From Corynespora cassiicola (Eukaryota; Ascomycota; Dothideomycetes; Pleosporales; Corynesporascaceae), in NCBI GenBank assembly GCA_022059125.1, contig JAEUWY010000020.1, forward strand, positions 1,116,001 through 1,180,000: DNA of 64,000 nucleotides, in the 5' to 3' direction. The position numbers and the translations under genes were made by a program. Shown one piece after another: positions 32,068 to 43,207 of the stretch (its first letter is position 1; every line of letters starts with the position of its first letter). The notes beneath the pieces are model-generated. The model saw only the letters and a program-made list of their open reading frames with translations, was not told the origin of the DNA and did not search any database.

Positions 32068-32811
32068 TTCATCCAAGAACTGAAGGGGAGTTCGACAGAA
32101 GGAAGAAAAAACGGTTGTCAAGGTGAAGAGAAATGCTCCCAGAACTGCATGAATTCAGCGGAACTTTAAATCTCCTGTCGTGATACAGCAGCAAGCTGGT
32201 ACCGAGTGACTGTAGTTGCCGTGTTCGATCCTTTTTGAGGGCGCCACTCTGCACCCTGTAAGAGAGCCATTTCACCGGCATTCATCTCACGCACCATATG
32301 GAATGCCGAGACTACATTACATATTGATCTTCTTGTATTGGTGTGCGGGTAGGAATGAGGACTGCGCCATTCTGATATGGAGTCAGCGAACGTGATCTGT
32401 TTAGTGCATGAACAGCCAGTTCTCCCGGTCGATCCTGCCTTGAGGATGGTCAATACGGCCTTTTATTCGTTCTGTATATGCAGACATATGCAACTGTCAC
32501 CCCAGAGCTGAAAGTAGCTGAGATGGCGTTCTAGGCTACCACGCCAATCTATGTCGTGCACTCAGCCTTGTCGGATGTCTAAGGCTATACGGTGACTTGA
32601 CATGGGTTTAGTGGTGGAAATGACGTAATTTACGGGAAGGCCTCAACAACATCTGTAAGGTATGGTGAGTAATTAGCGAGAGCACGTAGAGCTCTCCACT
32701 GTGCACGTCCATGAAAGGTCTGACACTTGGTTGCCGAAGGTGGGGTCCATAAAATTCTTGCAATACCATGTTATATGCATTTCGCCAAACGCCTTACGAG
32801 ATGAAATGCGA
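32068..32811. other. Intergenic
   Basis: 5' flank of the helical-domain gene and 3' flank of the DUF7053 gene. No further gene is supported. Confidence 0.5.
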
Positions 32812-33410
32812 CTATGCCTTGGCCTCGACCGTCTTAAGACGACCAACAAACTTTCCGTGTACTCCTCGCCAGTTTTCTTCACATTTGCTCTTGACAGTGC
32901 CTACCAGTAGCCGTGATGCCTTAATCTCGACATCTTCTACCAAACACCATTCACTCTTTTGTTCTCCACTCTTGCAGCTTTCATCATCCTCTACCACCTT
33001 TTCTTTCCCTTTCCCAACATCGCTTTTTCTTACCACCTTCCAGGTTGTATACTGGACCAGACCTAGCGGTGCTTTGATTACCCACTCGACACCGTCCTCT
33101 GTGTTTGTTATTTGACTCTCAAATGTTACTGTAGAGTCCCACAGCCCCTTGGGCAAAGCATGCATATGATCCGTAACCTTGTATCGCTTGGTGTTTGGCG
33201 CCGAGTCTTCCGAAGGCAGCATCTCGTAGTGCGCAAGCTCAGGGTCGAGCCTTATGAGGAAATCATGGTTTTGGAGTTGAAGAATGGCGGATTCGAAGGT
33301 TGTGCCTGGAGGCAGCGGGGTTACGTGGTGGAGGGTTTCCGTCTTGTTGAATGCTATGCGCCTGAGTTAGAGTAGAAGACTGGCGCAGGATACAAGGACT
33401 TACAAAACAT
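32812..33410 (-). CDS. DUF7053 protein
   Basis: Two exons are inferred, 33410-33404 (only 7 coding nt, giving Met-Phe and one base) and 33353-32812, for 182 aa. The 50-nt intron has GTAAGT, CTAAC and CATAG. The protein reads like the fungal DUF7053 family: TETLHHVTPLPPGTTFES near the N-terminus, then HYEMLPSEDSAP, YKVTDHMHALPKGLW, VEWVIKAPLGL and, near the end, SRLLVGTVKSKCEENWRG followed by HGKFV. The fold is probably START/SRPBCC-like, with a small molecule or lipid pocket, but the role is unknown. The microexon start is the weakest part of the model. Coding from the first in-frame ATG in exon 2 (near 33222) would lose the conserved N-terminal block. Confidence 0.78.
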
Positions 33411-34108
33411 TTCTATCGCAGATGCAGCGACCTCTTTTCAACCTGCTGTATTCTCTATGTCTAGATGTAAGGAGGAGAAAGTCTATGACGCCCGATCGCG
33501 GCGCTGCTGCGGTCGGGGCTGTGCTGAGGATACGGAATACGGCGGATACGATCACTTGGAGCACAGGTCAAGGAGTAAAGGGCATGAACTCATCAATTCT
33601 TAGGGCGGGAGATGGGAAAAAGAAAACAGAGTCCAAGGAAACGTGTGCAGAGGATCGACGGGGACCTTTTGAAGGGAATGTCCGTTGCTGAATGCGTTCT
33701 GTTTCAGGCGATCAGCGACACGTTTGAGGTTTCGATCGAGGGTGTGCAGCCATCGACGAAAGCTTGGGAGGAATTTGTCGTCAGGGGACTCAATTGAAGC
33801 CTGGGAAACCCGGCGACCTGGCCTCTATGATGAATAACAATCGAGATGCGGTAGCTCCAGCCGAACACGTCTGGTGTCCGGCGCGTCGGAAGGTCGGGGT
33901 GCTTAGTCATGCAATCGATAAGGCATCGCAAGGAGTTCCGACGGAGAAGCCGAACGTAGCTAGCGGCGACGTAATGTGCATAGTTCAAGGCCACCCAAGT
34001 TGAACCACGAAGGATCTTGAACAAAGACCAGGTCATCACACCATCTCCTATCCCCCTCATAAAGTTTTGCTAGCATTGAAAAGACTTGACTGTCTCAATT
34101 GAACAAAG
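33411..34108. other. Divergent intergenic region
   Basis: Contains the promoters of the DUF7053 gene (minus) and the DUF1772 gene (plus). Frames of 60-118 codons here have no recognisable content. Confidence 0.5.
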
Positions 34109-34817
34109 ATGGCGACCGCGGGCTACCTGTTCAACGAGAAACCTCCTGCGGGGTTGCTTGTCGCGCAAGCTGTAGGCATCACAGTGAGCGCATTCCTTTT
34201 CGGTGAATAGACACTCTTTCTTATACAATAGATCTCATCATATATCTAACATCTTCCAGGCCAAAATGCTTCACTTTCCTACATTGGCATGTCTACCATC
34301 ATGGAGGCGCCAGCTCCCATAGCTGCAAAGCAATGGGCAAAGTCGTACGACCTGGGCCACAAATACGCCCCTCCTCTTGCAATTCTTAGCGCGGCTGCAA
34401 CTGGAATTGTTGCTTATCATCGTAAGTGTATCCTCATTCTTTCCGCGAACAATTGCATGTTAACATTACGCAGAGGACCCTTCATCTCTGCCCTTCAAAC
34501 TGAACGTTGCCGCCACTATCCTCTTTCCAAGCATCATCCCATTCACATTTGCTTTCATCGTTCCCACCAACAAGAAACTCTTCGAGAAGAGAGATTCTCT
34601 CGCAACAGCAAGCCTGGAGGATAAGGCAGTGGAGGCTGGTGTGTCAAGTGCTGAAACTACGCACGCCTTGATTGACAAGTGGGCCACTTTGAACATGGCC
34701 AGGGCTTGCCTTATTGGTGTAGGATCCATCCTTGCTGTATGGGCTGCGGTGGATAAGAGGGAGGCTGTCGGGGCCGATCACATTAGCCTTGTGACTGGTG
34801 CTAACAGGCTTGGTTAA
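34109..34817 (+). CDS. DUF1772 (anthrone oxygenase-like) four-helix membrane protein
   Basis: Exons 34109-34202, 34260-34421 and 34474-34817 give 199 aa; introns are 57 and 52 nt. Four hydrophobic segments are visible: LLVAQAVGITVSAFLFG, APPLAILSAAATGIVAY, AATILFPSIIPFTFAFIV and ARACLIGVGSILAVWAA. PTNKKLFEK after helix 3 and the W-x-x-x-x-M-A-R-A approach to helix 4 are typical of DUF1772. Some family members are anthrone oxygenases of aromatic polyketide pathways, but most lie outside clusters. No polyketide synthase lies in this window, so no specific pathway can be claimed. Confidence 0.88.
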
Positions 34818-36662
34818 TTCCAATGAAATCCTTCTCTAGCTCAGTGGAACATAGTGTAAAGAACACGATCGAGCCTAGTATGATCATCTGAATTTTTTAT
34901 GATAGCCCTGTATATCATCAACAGGCACTTGTTTACGAATATAAATTTCACAAAATTGACTCACAAGTTCTATAATCAGCAATTAGTATTGTAGGACTAT
35001 GTTTCTCCATGGGTATGGTTATAATCATGACCACCTTCAAGTTTGCCTCTCTGTCGAGTCTTTATGCCTTCATAGATATAGCAATTTTGTCATAACATTC
35101 TTCGCTAATCAAATACAGTGTCGCGAACTCGTAAAGATAATAGGGTGAAGCAGGTCTGAAATTCTATAATACTGATCTATTTTTTACTCATACAAAAAAC
35201 AGTCGCAACCGATGATAAAAGACATATAATAAGCACACCGCTTCTAAAGTATGCCCGTTTTCCACCAAGAATTTCAAGTCCTTTTGCACTCGCACTGCAG
35301 CTCTTTTCTCAAACAAGTCTAGCCGTAACGAAAATCCGGGGCATTCCCGAGCGCCAAAACGAAACGACGGCTCCTGACGTCGGAAACATTCCAACCAAGC
35401 GTAGCCGGAAATCAGCAGCCCAGGTGGAGCCGTTCAGGAAATTAAGAGTGTTTGCAAAACCTGTCCAGTAGCACGTAGTGCCTAACTCAGCGACAGAAGA
35501 CCGTTTTAGTACTAACGCCAAAAGCTACCTGCCTAGCTACAGTTCAACTTGTATATTGAAGCTTAGAGCTGTACGCACTAGAGCTCTTCTAAACAGCGCT
35601 ATTAGAAAGAAAACTCTTTTTTTATCTTTCATTACGACTTTTACAAACTCACAGGTTTTTTTTGAAAACGCGCGCAGAAGCCTGCGGATTACTAACCGCT
35701 AAGTATTCTAGCCTCGCTTTAGTCAAGCTCCAGCCATACTTAGCCAGACTCTAACAAGCAGAGAGGCCCAAAGGTATCTCACTTTATCGCAGAGTTTGCA
35801 GGACCAGTTCATAGCCCCTCCAATACCTGTAGCCTGTGGCGCGGACGATCTGCATACCCTCAACCTCTTCATGCATCGGTATCAACATGGTTCCTGGCTA
35901 TATCATTTGTGGTCCCTCTTCATAGGCTGCCCGCATCAGGTTCCCATAGTAATTGATACTGCGAACCTTCATATCTACAATGGCTCTCAGGATTCCAATA
36001 GCAACTATGGATGTCAACGTTAGCAGATCTATTTCGAGCTCGGCATAACCATCTCCCGGGCGCAAACTAAGTTAGTTCATCTAGTGTGATTACTTCGGTG
36101 TTGGTTTTCTGATAGGTGACATTAGCTGAGCCACAGCCGCAATGTCAAGACAGCATAGCCGCAACCAGGTAGCGGATACTGCGATTTACACATGCTAGAA
36201 GTGCCCGTAAATTTGGGCTTCTGTGAGCACCTTCTTTTGCCATGGCATCGGTGTTGAAATCAGTATCCCATTACCATCTTCTTTCATCATCTATACCAGC
36301 GTCTTGTTATATGTAGCAATGTACATAATAGGCCGTTTTGCTTACAGAGCTGTCTCTGGAGCGGCTGACCTCTACCGCAGAGTTCTAGCGCGTCATTAGA
36401 ATCGCACCAAGCACGGTCCGATCCTACCATAGCATAAAATTGGCTCACCTTATCAATACCTAATTTTGAAGCGAATGCAGTTGGTTCCGGTAGAGGCCGC
36501 AGCATGAGGCATCACCAGCCGCAGCACATTGCCTGCTTTACTCCTAGATTATCAATGTCACCATCATATAGATATCCCATCTCAACGCTTGATTTGAGAA
36601 TCGACATCCACCGTTTCCAGTTCAAATTCTTTTTCATCTTCCTGATTCTCCTTTCTTTCGTA
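34818..36662. other. Intergenic, A/T-rich, possible transposon-derived patch
   Basis: 1.8 kb without a gene. The part from about 35.45 to 35.78 kb is notably rich in TA and CTAG-like words, a look often given by old transposon DNA mutated by RIP. No terminal repeats or transposase motif could be seen. Confidence 0.4.
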
Positions 36663-38911
36663 ATGAAACTGGCAATAGTATTCCTGTTGGCCGATTTGGG
36701 CCTGGCCTCGACTCGCATGAGACCACGAGATTCCCCTGCGCCATACCACAACGACTTTGAAACGGATTTAGTCGATGATGAGTATATTGTCCGACTCGAA
36801 AAGAATTATACAATGGCTCAACACTATGAATTCGTGGGCCGCAACTTGAGCGAAACGGAGCCAATGCTCCACCCTCTTGGTACCATCAACGGCTATTTTA
36901 TTCGCACTGATCGCAAGACGATGCATGACCTCGTTAGAAGGGATCCTGGTGTTAAGAATGTCGAACATAATCGAAGACTGTCTGATACAGACTATGAGAA
37001 AATCCCGGAGACTCACGTGTCAGGAGTGGAGCAAACCAAGCGGTGGGAAGTGGAAGAGCAGTTGAATACGCCGTGGTGGATTAGAATGTGCCAATCCTCT
37101 GAAAAGTTGGAGATAAACCCTCGCGTACTTGGCACTGGCGTAAGCTTGGGATGCATCCATATGTGATCGCCTATGACAGCTAACGATAAGGATAGTATGC
37201 CCTCAAAGACGCTGGAGCCGGCGTTGATGTGTTTATTTTCGACTCCGGCATTGACATTAATCACCCCGGGCTCGATGGAATGGCGATGAACTTCAAAAAG
37301 GAACACACAAGCAGGTACTGCGACGAGTCTAACGAGGATGTCCGCAACCATGGAACTTCGGTGGCCTACCAAGTCCATAAAATCGCTTCCAAGGCAATTC
37401 TCGTTAATGTCAAGGTTCGGTGTGACAAGGGTAATTTTGGGAACATCTTACTGGCTATGCAAGACGCTATTGACCTACACAACTGGTCAAAAGCCCACAG
37501 GGTAAGCCCTCCATGTCTCACTAGTTGATGATCCGTTGGCTGACCGCATTTCTTGCTGTAGGATCAAAGGCCGGGCTGGAAAGGTTCCGTCTGGAATTTC
37601 TCCTGGGGGGGGCCAAATCTGATGGGTATGGGAGAATTTCTTATGGAAGCGTTCCAAATCGGAATTCCTATAGCCGCGTCTGCCGGCAATGTGAACGAAG
37701 AGATAAAGAAGTATCCATGCAGGTATGAACGGCCCACAGATTGAAGCTAACGGCTTTCGCTGATACTACGCAGTTCCAAATATGTCAAATGTGTCGGATC
37801 AGTCGACAAGGACTATAAGATGTCCGAATTTTCCGACTTCGGACCGAAGGTGAATATCTTTGCGCCGGGCGAACGAATGATAATGGCTTCAACTAAATTG
37901 AAAAATGGCTGGGATTACAACTCGGGCACGAGTTTTGCGGCTCCTCTTGTCGCTGGTATGTTTGCAACATTCAAGGGATACGAGGGACATTACGACGATG
38001 CTCGGTTCGCCTACAAGCGTTTGGACGACAACGCCTTGGTCAATATGCTAGGCGGTCTTAAGGGGAGTGTAAACTTACTGGCGAACACTGGAATTAACAG
38101 CCCGTTCAAACGTTTTCAGGATCCATATTACATGGAAGAATACTATGGACGAATGGGACCAGGACCCGTGGGAGCTGCGAGCAAGGATCAAGTGGATAAT
38201 ACCACGACGCAGGCTGAAAAAGAAGATGTTCCCTCAGCTTCAGATGCAACATTGGTCCAGGCCAAGACCGATGGCCCACCGCTCGTTTCAAGTTTCTCTG
38301 TCAAAGGCGCCACGGCCACCTTCACCATAGATGCGGCTGCCCCGACCATAGATCCCGACCAAATAGTCCCGGTAGACATGGATGATATTGTCACGGCTAC
38401 CATTTCTGGCTTGCCAGAAATGACGGCAACGCCCTGCGAAGGTAACCAGGTCCAAGGGGACTGCGTGCAAGCCAACTTGGGTCCCGCCTCTGACTCCGGA
38501 TTCAAGACTCCCGTCTGCATGAAATCCATTGGAAAACAGGCATCACACAAGCTGATGAACAAAGATGCTGCGAAGGCCGCCGCCAACAAGTACTGCGCGG
38601 ATCTCATTAACGGCGGAATAGTCCTCGATGCCAGCAACACGGTGCTCAACCCTTTGTCATATGATGGAGCTGTCAACGGAGGAAAGATCACCGCCCTCAT
38701 TCTGTTCGATAAAGAAAGCTGTCCCCCAAAAAAGGAACAGAAACTCGACTTCAAGGCTATGGGTCTCGAGACGTGCGTCACCAACTTGTACGCGACTCTG
38801 GCGCAGTTTTGCGGTATGGACAGCAACTTCCAGGACTATAACAAGGACTTTACGCTCGAGGGAGGCAGCATGGGAATTGACTGCGCCATTTGGACAATGT
38901 TCGGTTCATAG
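36663..38911 (+). CDS. Secreted subtilisin-like serine protease (S8) with C-terminal extension
   Basis: Exons 36663-37139, 37196-37501, 37562-37722 and 37774-38911 give 693 aa. The signal peptide is MKLAIVFLLADLGLAS. An I9-type propeptide follows (~residues 38-110, EYIVRLEKNYTMAQHYEF ... VEHNRRL). The proteinase K-type catalytic domain shows Asp175 (FIFDSGID), His211 (RNHGTSVA), oxyanion Asn304 (SAGN) and Ser368 (SGTSFAAPLVAG), so the triad is complete. His is followed by GTSVA where the usual motif is HGTxxAG. After ~residue 400 comes a ~290-residue extension. It has an acidic, Thr-rich linker, then a cysteine-containing module (CMKSIGKQASHKLM ... CADLINGG ... CVTNLYATLAQFC) of the kind attached to several secreted fungal proteins. 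The extension may bind a surface or substrate. Confidence 0.88.
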
Positions 38912-39274
38912 ATTAGGCTCGGGAAGGAAGGATCGATAATGGGACATAGACGTTGCTGCACTTCATGATGATTATTGCCTTTAATCAATTTAGAATACTC
39001 GATAGATAATTTAGACTAATACCAACCTAACCACTATGTAATCAACGTTGCAATCTTTGACTGTGACAGCCACTCCAACCTCAAAATGGGTTGTTGAGAA
39101 TCAATAGTCATTTCTTTACATGATTGAAAATTCCCTATAAGCTATATGAAAAAAATACGCATTGCTATACGTGTGCATCATGTTCTTTGTAATTAGTTTA
39201 AAATTAAGTAGTATCATAAGATCATCGATTTGCCGTACGAACAAAAAATGGTCCATAAATGAAAGACAAGAATG
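38912..39274. other. Convergent 3' intergenic
   Basis: 3' flanks of the protease (plus) and the small gene on the minus strand. A/T-rich; nothing else is seen. Confidence 0.5.
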
Positions 39275-40053
39275 TTAACACCCGTGACGCATCGTGTAGA
39301 ACGGTACATTCTCGATTAACCCGCTGACGAGGCAAGTTCGATGCCACAGATCGTAAAACATGCCGTTGGAAAGATTGAAAACGGGGCAATCGAGCATCTC
39401 TTTCCAGCCTAGTAGCAAACAGTCTACGCTCTCGAGGGTAGGGCGGGAGATCAGCGCCTCGACCAACTCGAAGCACATCTTGAAAACATCGTCTTTGATT
39501 GTTCGCGCAGCCATGATGCTGACAAGACAGATGGGACTGTACGGGACTTTGGTCATAGAGAAGGGCATCCTGTAATGTTAAAGAATGGTGAGCAATTGCG
39601 ATGGTGAAGGGTGGAGAGAAGAGCGTGAGAGATTAAGCAGCGCGGTTGTACTTGCGCAAGTACTCTAGAGACACGCGAAGCCAATTTTAGCTTATTCTTC
39701 CCGAAGGTAGGGGTGACGACGAGCTTCGTGTTGGATCGGTTGTTGGGATCCCGTACGACGGCCAGGTAGGCGCCTCTGTACCTGGCGCTTGCTATAGTCG
39801 CCTGCCTGAACCATCCAATGGCAGCCAGGGGGAGGACGCCGAGGAGGGAGACGTGAGTAATAGGCTGGCAGGGTATGTCATCGGCGCCAGTAGAGCGCGA
39901 ATATGTCCGGAGGACGCGCCTCACCTTCGCAGACTCCCGGACTCCAGAGTGAAGAAGGTCGGGTCCAGAGGGGTGGGGGAGGCACCATATCGATCGAGGG
40001 AAGAGTGGCATGGGTGGGTGAGTCTCAGCGTAGGTCGACTGAGGCGTGGTCAT
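39275..40053 (-). pseudogene. Small uncharacterised protein gene with apparent frameshift
   Basis: ATG 40053 opens a frame through CQPITHVSLLGVLPLAAIGW and AYLAVVRDPNNRSNTKLVV to KLKLASRVS near 39670. The intron that would join the last exon (39570-39275) has a GTACAA donor at about 39655 and an acceptor CATTACAG just before ATGCCCTTC. It is in phase only with the neighbouring frame, which reads EYLRK. A shift of two bases inside the short CT run GTCTCTAG (about 39665-39672) is needed to link the two. The last exon reads TIKDDVFKMCFELVEALI ... LLLGWKEMLDCPVFN. I recognise no family. It may be a real pseudogene, an assembly error in a CT repeat, or a splice I cannot see. Confidence 0.45.
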
Positions 40054-40443
40054 TGGAGGTGAGAGTTGGCGCTGCTAGCTCCTCCCACCGCCCGGGCATC
40101 ACTTGCAACGAAAGACGAGGCCGGATATGCAAACGATGCATGACATAAGCGGGTTTACGATACGCAAGGCCGGCGCTCTAGGGGTCGGGCGCGGCGGGGC
40201 CGCCATCGCCTGCGGTGGAGACTTTCCGCTAAGGAAGTCTAAAAGTACGCAATTTCCGTGACATAAAAACTGGTCGTGCTGCTCTACCTCGTGCTGCATC
40301 GTACACAGGACTGTCTTTCTCTTGCTCGCAGCTTGCTGCGCATCCACTCATTTTATCGAATACACGATATTTTCAAATACCCTTTCTGTTCTTTCTTTTT
40401 ACTCTTCATTATTCAAGGCACGCTCAAACCGTCGTTCTCCACC
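40054..40443. other. Divergent promoter region
   Basis: Between the small minus gene and the plus-strand secreted protein, probably holding both promoters. Confidence 0.45.
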
Positions 40444-40470
40444 ATGAAGTTCTCCACCATGAAGTTCTCC
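40441..40470 (+). repeat. Tandem 15-bp duplication over the start codon
   Basis: The unit ACCATGAAGTTCTCC occurs twice in direct succession and duplicates both the Kozak-like context and the ATG, adding MKFST to the N-terminus. Confidence 0.85.
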
Positions 40471-41349
40471 CTTCCCCTCCTCGCCCTCGCAGCCACAGCC
40501 TTCGCAACCCCCATCACCCCTCGCCAATCCTCCAGCATGCCCAACCGCGCCCTATGGCTCTGGGACTCCGACCTGATCAAAAATAGCGCCTCTCTGATGC
40601 AATTCCTGCGCGTAGCCTCCGCCCCGAACCACGACTTCACCACCGTCCACGCCCTCAGCAACCGCGGCATGGACAACCCAACCTGGCAAAACTTCATCCA
40701 AAAGTGCACCGCCCAGGGAATCGCCGTTGAGGCCCTCATCGGCGACAAGCTCTGGATCATTGGCCGCTCGACTGAAGCTGGCCCCAGTTTTCAGGACCAA
40801 TTGGACTGGATCGAGCAGTACCAGGCTAGTGCGCCAGCGGGTGCGAGGTTCTCGGGCATTCATCTCGATGTCGAGCCTTGGGGGTTGGATGGCTGGGCCG
40901 CGAATAAGGGGCCTTATATCGATTCGCTTTATTCCATCGTTTCCGAGGCCAAGGCTTTTGGGAAAGCTCACAACTTGCCTGTTGCAGCTGATCTGCCCTT
41001 TTGGGCAAGCCAGGTCCCATGCAAAGATTCGACCATGGATATCTGCCTGCTCAAGAATCTGGACACGGTGACATTTATGACGTACCGCAATACGCCCTCG
41101 GAACTGCTCGAGGTTGCGAAGCCGGCGATTGAGACATTGAAGAAGGTTGACCCTAAGAAGCCAGTTTGGTTGGCTGTGGAGACGAGCTCGTCTGTGCCTG
41201 ACGTGGGCTTGATCAGTTATGGCGGGAAGAGCGTTGAGACGCTGCTTGGTGATTTGAGCGTGGTGGAGGCAAACGCTACGAAAATGTACAGCAACTTTGC
41301 GGGGATTGCTGTTCACAGCTACGAAGACTTTGTCAGCTTGAGCGGATAG
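40444..41349 (+). CDS. Secreted TIM-barrel glycosidase-like protein
   Basis: A single exon of 301 aa. Two candidate ATGs lie 15 nt apart in a tandem 15-bp duplication (MKFSTMKFSLPLLALAATAF); both give a good signal peptide, cleaved near AFATPITPR. The mature part suggests a beta/alpha barrel: ALWLWDSDLI, AQGIAVEALIG, FSGIHLDVEPWGLDGW (acidic pair D/E at the end of a strand, as in glycosidase active sites), PVAADLPFWASQVP, TVTFMTYRNTP and VWLAVETSS. I cannot assign a CAZy family. The 5' coding part is C-ending and the 3' part less so. It is an extracellular protein with probable carbohydrate-related function. Confidence 0.78.
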   Translation: MKFSTMKFSLPLLALAATAFATPITPRQSSSMPNRALWLWDSDLIKNSASLMQFLRVASAPNHDFTTVHALSNRGMDNPTWQNFIQKCTAQGIAVEALIGDKLWIIGRSTEAGPSFQDQLDWIEQYQASAPAGARFSGIHLDVEPWGLDGWAANKGPYIDSLYSIVSEAKAFGKAHNLPVAADLPFWASQVPCKDSTMDICLLKNLDTVTFMTYRNTPSELLEVAKPAIETLKKVDPKKPVWLAVETSSSVPDVGLISYGGKSVETLLGDLSVVEANATKMYSNFAGIAVHSYEDFVSLSG

Positions 41350-41715
41350 GAGGAATCTTCTTCACTTCACAAAGGCTTGGCCCTTGCGACGCCAGCATTA
41401 AATTCTGGCGTTATATTTTGATTCTCTCCACCTACTAGGGATGTCATGTAGTCTATGAATCAGATGAGATCACGGGAATAAAAAAAACAAGCCCGTGAGT
41501 AGAATCATGAATATATCAACTCTTTGCTGATTTAAGGAGACGTGAACATTTGTAATGAATCAGTCACGCACATCATGCATCATAGCAATACGATTCGCCA
41601 TAGTTAAACATATGATGTATTCGATCGGAGAGAGTATTATGTGCACTATCTGCACATGATGAAAAGGCTAACACGGTACTTTGCGCATTACACCGCTACC
41701 ATCTCAAAGATCCAC
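41350..41715. other. Convergent 3' intergenic
   Basis: 3' flanks of the secreted protein gene (plus) and the alpha/beta hydrolase (minus). No other content is seen. Confidence 0.5.
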
Positions 41716-43207
41716 TTAATCCCTGCTCAATCGCAGCGAGCTCAATCCCTCGCTCCTCACTTGTTCGATATGCTCGATAGCCTCCAATAGGTGGGGAACA
41801 AACTTCTGAGGATTCTCGGTCGCGGGGAAGTGACCCAGGTCGGGCATGGCCTTGTGCTTCGCGCCGGGAATTTTATCCGCCGTGGCCTGCGACATTTGTG
41901 GGGTGTTGGACCAATCGTATTCGCCTGTGAGCATATAGACTGGGCATGCATTCGTATCAATAGACGCGACACGGGACCGGCCGTCCCATCCGCCAAAGTA
42001 GAAGTCTAGATCGCCGTGGAAGATCTGGGGTAGGCATTAGCGCAGAAAAGCTTGAGCGGGGGAATGGAGAAGTACCCCGTAGGCTTGGCCACTGTATAAG
42101 TGCCAGATCAACTGTTTGTTGGCCAAAGGCGCTGTTGGTGACATCATCTATACTGAGTCAGCGATTTCCGTTCATCCGTAGTGACGCAAAGATATCGTAC
42201 GCCGTACACCCATTCCGGGTTGAACAAGGATTGGTTCACGAAGGGCGATCGATCATGCCATTGGCGTTCCATGTTGAGATATTCAGATCTGGGCAAGTTA
42301 GTAATGGATTTTTTTTAACACGGTGGTGTGATATTCACCCTTGGAGTGGGATGGCGCCGGCAGCACCAACCTCCTTGTGCCGAATTGCAACTGCCAAACA
42401 AACCTGGCCAGCCATGCTCGCTCCGCAAATGATGGGTCGTCGCAAACCGAGAGCTTTAATGAAAGCTGCAATAATACCGATATAGCTATCCTCGGTGTTG
42501 GTGTGGGCACCTGGGAAGTAGTTTTTCGAGGGGAAGCTTCGTCCATGGCCCGGGAGGTCAAAGGCGTACATTGTGCACTTCTTGCGCATCTTGGGGTCGT
42601 TCATGACGCCGTGGTACTGGCGTGAATCGCTGCCTGCCGTATGGAGGAAGACAAGAATTTGCTTGCCCTCTCCAGAGTACTCGTAAAAGACTTTCGACCT
42701 TCCCCAGACAGGCGCATCGAGGTAGATATATCGGCCCGTGAGATAGTCTCTCTCAGGTTCTGCCTGTTCTTCTTCCTTCAATGGACCGCAGTGCGCATCG
42801 TGAGCAAGCTCCAATACGCGCCGCCATACATGTGTCCAGTGCGCGAAAGCTGTCTGGTCTCCCTGGACTTCAATGCCCTTTTGCTTGATGTTCATGCCGA
42901 ACATGCCCCAGTAGCTTTGATAAGGGGCCACGGGAACATCTTTGAAGAATTGCTCCCATTGTTCGGGAAGGGCGGAGAGGGTGAATAGCGCATCTTTGGA
43001 GGGCCCCGTCTTTGCCTGCGCGGAGCCATTGGAGATGGTGATGAGCAGCGCGTTGTCGGAGCCGCTGGATACGATACCGAAAGTGGCGGGCTTGTCAATT
43101 GCATTGGTGGTGGTAAAAGCCTTGAGCTGAGCATCTGACTGGAGGAGCTCGGAGAGCTTGTCTAAGCTACCCTTTAATGCCGCGGGGAGATCGGACCAGC
43201 CGGACAT
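41716..43207 (-). CDS. Alpha/beta hydrolase with N-terminal SCP2-like region
   Basis: Four exons, 43207-42339, 42288-42201, 42147-42076 and 42024-41716, give 445 aa. Introns are 50, 53 and 51 nt, all in phase. Residues ~1-150 (ALKGSLDKLSELLQSDAQL ... FTLSALPEQWEQFFKDVP) resemble a sterol-carrier-like fold. From ~165 an alpha/beta hydrolase follows. LVFLHTAGSDSRQYHG is the oxyanion region, YAFDLPGHGRS is a hallmark strand, ICGASMAGQV holds the nucleophile serine, MLTGEYDWSN the acid and PDLGHFPATENP the histidine. Such proteins include esterases and meta-cleavage-type hydrolases; the substrate is unknown. No signal peptide, so intracellular. Confidence 0.85.

Noticed and set aside
34109..34817. 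Reading the DUF1772 gene as part of a polyketide cluster
   Set aside because: No polyketide synthase, transporter or cluster regulator lies nearby, and DUF1772 genes are common outside clusters.
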